From: Mytilus galloprovincialis
Taxonomy: Eukaryota > Mollusca > Bivalvia > Mytilida > Mytilidae
Direction of reading: 5' to 3'
Length of the DNA stretch: 64,000 bases
NCBI RefSeq assembly: GCF_965363235.1
Contig: NC_134846.1
Span: forward strand, 2,299,001 to 2,363,000
Shown here: positions 10,088 through 22,000 of the stretch, piece by piece
How positions within the stretch are numbered: position 1 is the first letter of the stretch
How the letters are laid out: each line of letters begins with the position of its first letter
Translations under genes and position numbers: made by a program
The notes under the pieces: model-generated
Seen by the model: the letters and a program-made list of their open reading frames with translations, nothing else
The model's database searches: none
What the model was told of the DNA's origin: nothing

Positions 10088-13000
10088 CTGTGAAATACCA
10101 ATTGCCTATATCACTTTATACATGAAAAATAATCATATCCTTTAAAATATATAGTGAAACTTACATGACATTGTGTACTTTTTAGTGGACTTTTTTAAAG
10201 TGTCCTGTAATGTTTTGCTATAAAAAGATTAAAAATAAACAGCGAATATTGTTTCATTGCAGCTTTTAGTAAGTGTTTGTTCTTCTACTAATCTGTTTAT
10301 GCCTTTTACTAGTTTTCTTACATTTCTTGAAGAACTTGTAATAAAGCATGTAAAATATTGGAATTAACAAGGTTAGAAAGTTTAAAAGAACGTGTTTTCG
10401 ATGGTCCTTCTAGGTTGGCTGACAGTTATGACTTTTCAATAACTTGAGTATCATTCACAAATCTCTAGTTAATTGTACCAATAGGGTCCATATCAAAAAA
10501 GGAAGGTTGGAATTGAGTATGGGGGTTAACCGTTTAGGAATAAGGGACCCAAAAATAAAACTTTTCTGATATTTAGTATACATTTCTAATTTCAAGATCA
10601 ATTTCAATATTATTTAATTCAAAGTCTTATAGTCTTGGGGGTCTTTGATATGCTGAATCTAACCGTGTATTTAGATTTACGATTTTCGGCCTCATTTTTA
10701 AACTGGTCCCCATTGATGTCAACAGGCTATTGAGAATGGAATTGGGGAATGTGCCAAAGAGACATCAACCCGAACATAGAGCAGACAACAGCAGAAGGTC
10801 ACCAACAGGTCTTCAATGCAACGAGAAATTCTCGCACCCGGAGGCGTCCTTTAGCTGGCCCCTAAACAAATATATACTGGTTCAGTGATAATGAACACCA
10901 TACTAAACTCCAAATTGTACACAAGAAACTAAAAGTTAAAATGATACAAGACTAACAAAGGCCAGAGGCTCTTGACTTGGGATCGGACAGGCGCAAAAAT
11001 GCGGCGGGGTTTAACATGTTTGTGAGATCTGAACCCATAAATTAATTCTTGGCGAAGGTGAACATGGCCAACAGTCATACAGTGGAATTAGCAACAAACT
11101 TACAGAGTATATAAACAGCAGGTTATGTTTTCATTGAATTAAGATAAAAACTCTATTAAATTGACTCGTTTTAAGACTTAAATAAAATATGACCAACATA
11201 TAACAAAACGAGTATCAAAACAAATATCAGAGAACAATGAGGTCTTTCAATCATTGAATTTTACATTCATTGATTCGGTTTACACAAAATTACTAATAGT
11301 GTTAAATCATAATAGGTTTATGTACACTGATTTCAAAATTATATGGTTTTTATGTACTTTTTCAATGAAAAAGGAAGATAATTTGTTATTTCTGTTTAAG
11401 AACATGTCATTCCGGTCTCACATTAATTCCAAATTTTATATATGGTTTTGATATACTATTAACGGTTTACAAAATGTCACGTCCGGTTTGAAATGATAGG
11501 TTTAAGCGAGATAATTAAACATATTTTGTTTCTAGGTATTTTTTCTTGAAGGATAGGCAAAGATACCGCTACTTCTGGATGACACAAAGTCCCTTCCTGT
11601 TGACATATTTCAAGGTATGAATTCTTCAAACCTAATGCCAAAACAAATGTTTGTATTTATCATGAACCTTTATGAAATTATAGCAAATGTCAAAATATGG
11701 AATGTTAAATTCTCATTGACCATGATCTCAATTTAATCCCCATGAAGGGAGGATCTCAAATTAATATAACATGGGTTTTAACTATGTATCATTATGAATT
11801 ACAAAATGTAACTTCATATGACTTATTTCAAACTTTCAAGAAGAGAAAAATCCTATTAAGGTGGTATGGTCTAAGGTCCGGATTATCAATCCAATTAGCA
11901 ACATTTGATGCAGACATGAATATGCATTTAAAAGAACTAATTCATAAGATTATGACTTTAAAATAGTAATATTTTTACAAGTAGACGTGTCACGGTACTT
12001 TTCTATCCAAAATTCATGTATTTAGTTTTGATATTATATTTGTTTTTCTCATCGGATTTTGTCTAATGCTTCTGTGTATGTTACATTTTATTGTTGTGTT
12101 TCTGTTGTGTAGTTGTTCTCTTCTTATATCTAATGCGTTTCCCTCAGTTTTATTTGTTAACCCAGATTTGTTTTTATCTATCGATTTATGAGTTTCGAAC
12201 AGCGGTATACTACTGTTGCCTTTATAGCTTTTTTTTGCTTGATTTTTAATGTTTTAAAATTGGCATTTTAAGGGGATGTAACTCTAAAATAGTGCATTTT
12301 CTGAAGGAATGTACATAGAATTTTGCTATTTTGTATTTTAGCAGGAAAAAATGCATGGTGACCCTATCTTTACTTTTTATTAGTGTTGTCAAATCGTACA
12401 CTTGTGCCTAACCTGTTACTTGGATAATCGTTCGACCGATTAACCGGTTAACCGGTAGTTTAAGTTGATAGAACTCTACACACATATATATATATATATA
12501 TAAGTTGTGGTATGGGTGTCAATGTGACAACCGTCCATACAAGTCATAAATTTACGTTTATGATACGATGAATCGATGTTTGTCCTTTGATATTATAAGG
12601 CTTGTTTGTGAGGATTCCTGGCGAAGTTTGACTTTTCATAATAAAATACACCGAATCAACTATGGCGTTTGTACTACATGTTACTTTAGATTGAATAATT
12701 AAAAAAAACGTTAAATTGAATATGTCTGAAACCGATAATTCTTTTATTTTTTCTTGTTGTCTCCGAAAATAAATGTTGAGTGTTCTAATTTGAAATGATT
12801 AAGCACTCGTACTATCAATTATAATACATTGATTACATTCACACTGGTTTGTATTTCAAAAGTATAACACAGCTTTTCACGGCAGAGGTTGCATATTCAG
12901 ATGTAGCTACTAGGTCTACACAATATTAGACCAAATATGAAATAATGAAGTAAATTGTAAAATTTAATCGTATTACTGATTTAAAGTTACTGTTAAAAAA

Positions 13001-16000
13001 AACATGTATACAATTGTGTTTTCTTAATATCTTGCCCCCAGCTGATAGATAAGTTCTTATTAATAATGTTTTTTGATTAACAATAGCAATCAATATACTG
13101 GACAAGTAATCTGTCAAATTAATTACCACGACGACAATTTTTAAATAAAACATAACTATTTAATGATTTCAATACAAATTTATCCAACGGGACAGTCAAA
13201 CTCATAAATCTAAAAAAAAACTGACAACGCCATGGCTAAAAATGAAAAAAGACAAACCGAAAAACAATAGTACACATGACACAACATAGAAAACTAAAGA
13301 ATAAACAACACGAACCCCACCAAAAACTCAGGTGATCTCAGGTGCTCCGGATCCGGAAGGGTAAGCAGATCCTGCTCCACATGTGGCACCCGTCGTGTTG
13401 CTTATGTGATTACAAATCCGGTAAATAGTCTAATTCGGTAGGTCACATTCATGAAAGGGAAGAGGATTGTAGTTACGACGTAAGAAACATATCCGATATC
13501 ATTTGTGAAACGGTTATTCCATAACGGTCAACCAACTCGTGATGGCGTCCGTAAAATTTACGAAGGGATGATTTCAACTTAACCATTTGGAACTCTTGGT
13601 TTAATAGCTTCCTTGTGAGCAGTAACCCTCTTTCAAGAAAATCATGATAGGAAATGCAAGCACGGGAATATCGTATCAATTGGGAGATATATAAGATGAT
13701 ATTAAAATCGAAAAAATGTCCGGTTAACCGGTAAGCATTTTTGGTATTCGGTATTCGATCGTTCAACCGATTAACCGTTGACAACACTACTTTTTATATT
13801 CACAAAGCATTTACTTAAAGCTATGTTTTCGTATTTTTTTTCACAGTTCTATCATTTAGTTTAGCTTCTTATCACATAATGATGCTTTATCCTGTATAAT
13901 CCATACAAAATGTGTCAATTTCTCACAACCTGTCGCTTGAGAAAATACGCGGTGACCTATCATTTTTATTATATTTTTGAACATATATCAATATATACTA
14001 TGTTTTGGGTGAGTATGAACAAACACAAGGTCATGTTTTTATCTGACTGTTTATGACGTTTTTACACTAAATCCATTGGATGTTGGATGTGGACGAATTG
14101 ATAATTTAGTTTTAGATGCATGATTTTTTTTTATTAGTTATAAGTGGCTTTGAACTAGCTGTCAGATAACTGCGAGTACTCTCAGATATGTTCCTAGTTC
14201 CTTTTTGTTGTCGGGATTACAAGAACCCGGCCACATCTACTTGCATTTTTGTGCATCTGATGAGTTCAGCCTTTTTCAACTGGTCTTTATAGTTCGTTCT
14301 TATGCTGTACAGTTTTACCACTGTCCCAGGTTAGGGGAGGGTTGGGATCCCGTTAACATGTTTAACCCCGCCGCAATATTAATGTATGTGCCTGTAGTCA
14401 AGAGCCTGTAATTCAGAGGTTGTCGTTTGTTTATGTGTAAGTTACATATTTGTTTTTTGTTAAAAAAAAATTATATAAATAAGGCCGTCAGTTTTCTCGT
14501 TTGAATTGCTTTACATTGTCACATCGGGGCCTTTTATAGCTGACCATGCGATATGGACTTTGCCTGTAATTCAGTGGTTGTCGTTTGTTTATATGTTACA
14601 TATTTGTTTTCCGTTCATTTTTTTACATAAATAAGGCCGTTAGTTTTCTCGTTTGAATTGTTTTACATTGTCTTATCAAGGCCTTTTATAGCTGACTATG
14701 CGGTATGGGCTTTGCTCATTGTTGAAGGCCGTACGGTGACCTATAGTTGTTAATGTCTGTGTCATTTTGGTCTTTTGTGGATAGTTGTCTCATTGGCAAT
14801 CATACCACATCTTCTTTTTTTATATTTGATCAATATATTTGATGGCAGTATCGATCAGATTTTATATATTTCTCAAATACTTTTGATCGGAAGCATTGTC
14901 GATAAAGAAAATTGGTAATTGTCTATGAGATTTATAGAACAACACATATATCAAGTGTTCTGGAGATAAAATAACGATATAACCAATTTTATTTGCTAAT
15001 TGAAAATTAAGCGGAATAAAATAATTTAAGACAGCAGAGAAGATAATTCTGTTTTAATTGGTTTATTTTATTACTAACCGACTTAAATAAAAGAGTGAGC
15101 TATTAATACTCTGAATGTATGATGTCTCTAGTCTGGTCAAAGGTTCAGAGTGTCCTACTTAGTTAAACTATAAATTGTAGAAATTAGATAACATGTTTCC
15201 ACGTGCAGAGAAATTTCACTTATGACCAATGCATGATTGGATTTCATCTTTCTTATTGGTCAATGATCTTGCGGGTCAGCCCGAGTTCACGTGTAAGTGC
15301 ATTATGGTCACTTCCTTTTATCATCAGCATTTGATGTGTTAACTTGTGATTCTTATCAAACAATTTGTTCAAAATTATCTTTATTTCACACAATTTCGCC
15401 GTATCTTGTTTTGGGTCAGTATTGCCTGCTAAAACGTTTAGGATCTTTATTTCATACGATTGTGTCTTTATTGCCGTCATCCTGCCGGTGCTGACTTTAC
15501 ACATTGTTCAGACTGTCAATGCGATCATTCGATAGGCTACCTTTAAATTGTGTTTTAATTTTATGGCCTGTTTGTATACATGCTTTGTTCGTAAATCATG
15601 ATATGGTTTTTAATGTTGCCTATCTAATTCATATTAATTATTCAAATTATATATATAAAAAGACTTGATGGTTTATTCCATTGTTGTACTAAATGCTATG
15701 GTCTTTAGAGGTAAATCCATCACAAACTAAAGTTTTATATTTAACTTAACTGGTTATTTTTACTACATTGGTTTTTTTTCTTTTCTTTTGGCATGTTTGG
15801 TTTAATGTTTAACGTATGTGTCAAAAGCTATAAATATTTTCTCGGTTAAACTTACTTCTTTTAACTTTCATCGCAATTAAGGTACAGTTTAATTATATGA
15901 AACAATATTATATTTTTCATTTTACAACTTTATTTACTTCCATACAATATAAACCTTTTAAATGTATTACGAAAATTATTTCTATAGTCTCTATCAATTC

Positions 16001-19000
16001 GGATCACAACAAATATAACTGTCCCAAGTTAGGAGTCTGTAGTTCAGTTGTTTCGTTGGTATATGTGTTACATTTTGTTTTTCGTTAATTTTTTATATGA
16101 ATAAGGCCGTTAGTTTTCTCGTTTAAATTGTTTTACATGGTCAGCTTGGGGCCTTTTAAAGCTGACTATGCGATATGGTCTTTGTTCATTGTTGAAGGCC
16201 GTGCGGTGACCTATAGTTTCTGTGTCATTTTGGTTTCATGTGGTGAACTGTCTCATTGGCAATCATACCACATCTTCTTTTTTTTTTATATTTATACAAT
16301 TTCGATTGAAAAATGTTAAGTGTAGTATGAGAATCATTTGCTCATGATTCCATACAGAAATAGTCAAATACAAAACTTCGTTTTAGAAAGGATCCAGGGC
16401 TTCGTAAAATGTACTTTAGTTTTGTTTGAACTTTTTAGATTAAAGATACAGTTTCGATTAATTAATGTACTAGTTGTGTGTACTAAATTATATAGAGGAT
16501 TCTATTCTTAAATGTCTGGATGTACGAAGAAATATGAATTCTGGAACATACTTAACGACGATTCCATTGTAATTTTATTGCTGTGATCCTGACCGGAATA
16601 AAATTTACACCTTTAATCATTTTTTACCAGTAAGAGAAAATTGAAAAGTAATATCTTGGTACATGTTATTATGAAGTTTTAATATTTCTGCTAAATGTGG
16701 AAACGTTTTACATAATATAATGATATGTGTTTGGTGAACATATCATATATATCTAGTCATATATAAATTGTATTCACGTCGCCAGAGTCCTCGGGTGGGG
16801 GATCCACTTTTTCAGCCTTAGAGTGGATTTCGGATCCACTCTTTCAACCTAAGAGTGGATTGGTGGCAGATTTTTCTCCCCACCTTTGCTATTCTTTGTC
16901 ATTTATTCAATTGATATGATATTAGTTGATGTAATTTCGTATTAATTATGTATTATTATTTCATATTAAATATGAACTTTTATGTCAAATGTTTTATTTG
17001 CAAAATGTATTTTTTGCATTTTATGATTTTGAATAAATGACCTTTTTTCGTCAGTTTAGTTTTTATATCATATAGCAAATCAAGCTCAGACTCTGGCATG
17101 TGTATACATAGTATGTTTCTGGTATCTAGCTGTCTGTCTTAAAATGGTTATATACGACTTTTAAAAAAACGAGACGCCGTACGTAACTTTAAGAATGAAA
17201 ATAGAACAGCTGTTCGTAACGGATCTTATGGCCGTGCGTAACTAACTTTTAATTTTATCGATTTGTCAAATGTATATCACTAACTTCTCTCAATTTAACA
17301 ATTTTCTGGTCATATTATTGCATTGTTTACAAAATACATAAAATCTTGGAATACAGATAAAAACAACATATTATGTACGTAAGTTTTTAGTCATTGATAT
17401 AATGTAATTCCGTGACAAAATATATTTTATTATTTTTGGGTGATTTCCCGGTATTAAGGCCACCCACTGTCTAGCCCCTACCCCATGTTTTTGACACTTC
17501 ATTTGAAAAAATGCATCTTAACAAACTCTGATGAGTAGATTTAATCTTCTATGATATTTTCCCCCAAATCCTTTTGAAGAAATAATTACGTTTTTTTTAA
17601 TGCACTATTTCAACTGATTGCATGCTGATAAATTATCTTGTTGATTTGTTATTTGCGGACTTCATATGCATGTAAAAAAATATGAGTAAGTATCTTTGTG
17701 GATATATTCTTGGACAAAAAGGCAAACTTGCATTGTATGTTCAGTTTTTTTTTTCAATGTAACGTTTCTTTTGTCCAGTGTTTAGTATGTTTTGCTTGTT
17801 TCGTGTCGGTGTTTTATAGAATAAAAAACAACAAATGAAGAATGATCTATAAATTATTTCTTAATGAGAAGAAATAAAAAGCGAATGAATGAATTGTGAT
17901 TCCGTATTTTTAGAATTTTATCTTTTTTAAATTTTATCCAAATCTTAACTACATATCTAAAAAAAAGTTTACACGACATATACAGCGTCCAATGAATATT
18001 ACGAATACTTTCCATTTTTATATACATTTCTATATATATATACGTCTATTAGAATGGTGGTGTTGTCTTATATATCTATGAAGTGCCATCCGTACTATCT
18101 GTTTGATATCTATATATTGTTCTGTTTTTACTTAGTAAAATGTCTTTTTGTTATCTGTCATATAGCATAACAATACAACATTCGATGCGTACATTTTGTT
18201 GATGTAGTAAAATGACAACTTGCAAAATTGTATGTTCCAAAATACAAGTGATAAAGCCATAAACATTATGATGTACGCATTGTGCTAAACTTGTTTTCTT
18301 TAAACGTTCCGTACAGCCGTTCTATATAAATACCTCACGTACGAACAGCTACCTTCAAAGTTACGTACGGCTTCTCGATTTTTTAAAAGTCGTATTAAAC
18401 CATTTTATCGTTATTTTATCTCCAGAACACTTGATATTCGTGTTGTTTTATATATCACACAGACAATAACTAATTTTCTCTGTCGACAATGCTTTCGATC
18501 AAAAGTATTTGGGATATATAAAATCTTACCGATACTGCCATATGCCATATTCGGCGGTCCGTAACGGAATTTACGGACGGCCGCTTTCCTCCAGTGATAT
18601 AGTCTTATATAATTCAAAAGAAAAATTCCTATAGGATATATTCAAGCACCAAAAAAAAAAAGAGTGAATGATTCCGGAAAACAATTGGATTCTTTTTATT
18701 TCATTGACAAAACATCTGTACAAAATTTAAACTTACAGTTTTGTACATATATAGACTTGGTTTAAGAGAAACTTCATCAAATTTAGGTGTAAGAGCTTAT
18801 CGGGTAATACTTCCTCTAGAACGAAATATTGATTTTCAATCTATGATGTATCTTATTAGATTATATTCGGATAACATAAATATTGATCCTCTTTTAAAAG
18901 AACCCTTTATTTTCTCTCAAAACTTAGACTCTGTTGAAATTTATTCCTGGTTCTCATATGTAAAACATGTATTAGAAGAAACAGGTATGGATTTGGACAC

Positions 19001-22000
19001 TTTGAAGAAATAATTTGTACTCTTATAGTCTTATTTATCTTTGGTGAGGACTATAATATTCATGACAAAAGATAACTAAAACTAGAAGAGTACAAATAAA
19101 AATGAAAAGCTAGTTAATTATAGAATATCAGATATAAAGGATAACAGCAAACTCACTATTTATAAACATGTAAAAATAAATAATACAGAAGAAAAGTATT
19201 TAACTTACTAAAAATTTAATTTACAAAACTGATAACAAAATTAAGAATAAGTAACCACAATTTAAGAATAGAAAAGGGAAGATACAAAATGTATCCTACA
19301 AACCAAATGAAGAAAGATTATGCAAAAACTGCAAACAATTTGAAGATAATCCATTTCTCTTTGTATTGTTATAGTATCAACAATAATAGAAAAGTTTATT
19401 TTGATTTTTTGATAAATGAGACTGTGCACTTTACAAATTCAAATGGCATAGATACAGTTAATATATACTCAACCCAAGATCACACATTTAGGTAAATAAG
19501 CTAGGGTCCTTTTTTAAAACAGTCTATTGAACTGAGGACAGGAGACTCTTGAAATATTTACTTCTATTATGTATATTAATCATCTTGTTGTTATTGTTTA
19601 TTTTTAATTTTGTTATGTTTTGTCACATACTATAAATATGAAGTTTTATGGCAGTAAAGAATTGATTCGAATTGATTTGAATTGAATTATGATTTGTGAT
19701 GAAAAGCGAAATCAATAAAAGTTTTAAATTTAGATCATCACCTTCACCTCAAATTTCTTTATTTACTGAAAACAAAATACAGTACATGCGAAATAGTGTT
19801 GGTGAAAAAGAGGGACGAAAGATACCAAACTCATAAATCTAAAATAAACTGACAACACCATGGCTAAAAATTAAAAAGACAAACAGACAAACAAAAGAAC
19901 ACATGACACAACATAGAAAACTAAAGAATAAACAACACGAACCCCACCAAAAACTAGGGGTGATCTCATGTGCTCCGGAAGGGTAAGCAGATCCTGCTCC
20001 ACGTGTGGCACCCATCGTGTTGCTTATGTGATAACAAATCCAGTAAATAGTCTAATTCGGTAGGTCACATTATGAAAATGACATGAGTGTGCTTGTATAT
20101 TAAGATAGACGTTTGTATGTTCATTTTAATATCGATACAAAGCGGAGTATTATATGTAAGACAGCAGTTGAAGGTTAATAGCACATATTTTATATTTCAT
20201 ATTTCATATTTTGATAAAAAGTAAGAGGATGCGTAGAGCCTAACGAATAGTCGTTAAGAAGTTGATGAACAAAGGCGACAAACAAAGAATCAACAAAACC
20301 TGTCTTATAGAAATTACGTAGACAATTAAATCCTCCTCCTCCTCCTCCTCCTTCATCATCAACGTCATCTTATCTTAGTACCATATTTGTGCTTATGTTA
20401 CTTGTGTTTTTGATTAAGATTGTTCTTGGAGGGGTATTTAAATCAATAGATCACATGTTCAGGCCATTTGTACTTGAAGGAACAAAATACTTTCACTATG
20501 CACTGCATTTTTATATCTTCGTTCCTAGATTTGATCAAAACTTTGTCAACATCCAATATATTTAATTCTGCCTTTCGTACCTTGTACTTTAGTTGCTGAA
20601 CAAATATCATACCTGAATAGACAACTTCTGTATTAACTCCAGAACAGTCACTTCTTCCCCATCGAATGTAGGTGGAACTCTTCCCTAGAAAAGAAATTTT
20701 GAAATTAAAATTAATGTAACGGTATTAGTTAACGTAATAAAGTGACATTTTCTAAACACAATATTAATATGATATGATACGAATAATAAGTATGCTTATT
20801 TGATACCATTTTTACCTTGAAAATAAGAGACATTATAAAAAAAAACTGTTTTAACTTTAAAATACAAAACATTATAAAAAAAATCGTATCAAAATAGAGT
20901 TAACTGTGTGTTTCCTTCAAAACGTATGGATTGAGTGTAAAACAATGGTAAAACAGTTGTTTACTGGTTTTAGTTTGAGTTTGTCATGGATCTTGAAAAT
21001 GCAAATGTTTCATGTGGTTTGAATAAACATTATAATAAAAAAAAAATGAGTGAAATCTTATCCTTTGAGATCTTGCTTGAAAAAGTAAGAACGTGTTCAC
21101 ACCTAACGCAAAGTACAGTAAACATGTTTACAATTAGTTTAATGTTATGTACACTGGTGTTCACATCTATACACATCTATAACCTGTACATAAGAGTTGT
21201 TCACACTTGTAAAAGAGGGACGACAGATACCATGCAGAGGGACAGTCAAACTCATCGATTGAAAATAAACTGAGAACGCCATGGCTAAAAATTAATAGAC
21301 AAACAAACAAATAATAATACAGCAGACACAACATACATGTATCTATATAGAAAACTATAGACTAAGCAACACGAACCCAAATACTGTTTGCTGTTAACAC
21401 TAAAACGTAACTTTATCTACGTATCATGTTGCAGATACAAGTTTCACACCAAAACATGAATAAGAATCACAAAATAACGTCAGGGTAATGAATATGTCAC
21501 ATTAAATATTTTAAACCTCAAGGTTGGTTCGAGTATGGTAAAAAATCGGGAAATCTCTATATAACGATTTACAAGATGTGAACATGTGTAAAACACTGAT
21601 AATAGTTATCCGTAATACAAGGTTATGTGGGGCAAATGCAGCAATAAAACCAGGTGCTATACAATTGTTAGGTATTAATTAAACTTAATGAAAAGTACAA
21701 GATGTATTAAGATATGAATTACAGATACCGTCGAAAAAAGTGTAAACGGTAGACATATCTGTAATTCTTACTAACTATTAACAAATACATTTTATAATTT
21801 GTGAAGCATTATTCTATTTATTAAACTTGCAGTTAACACTTCTAAATTATCATCGATATGATCATAGTTATCAATTAACTCTTTGCAGAACTTTGAATTT
21901 TTGAAATAATAAGACTTTTTCTACCTCAGGAATAATAGATTTTTACTGGGTAGATGATATCCTCGGGGAATGCATCTCCACCAACAGTGGCATCGACCCA

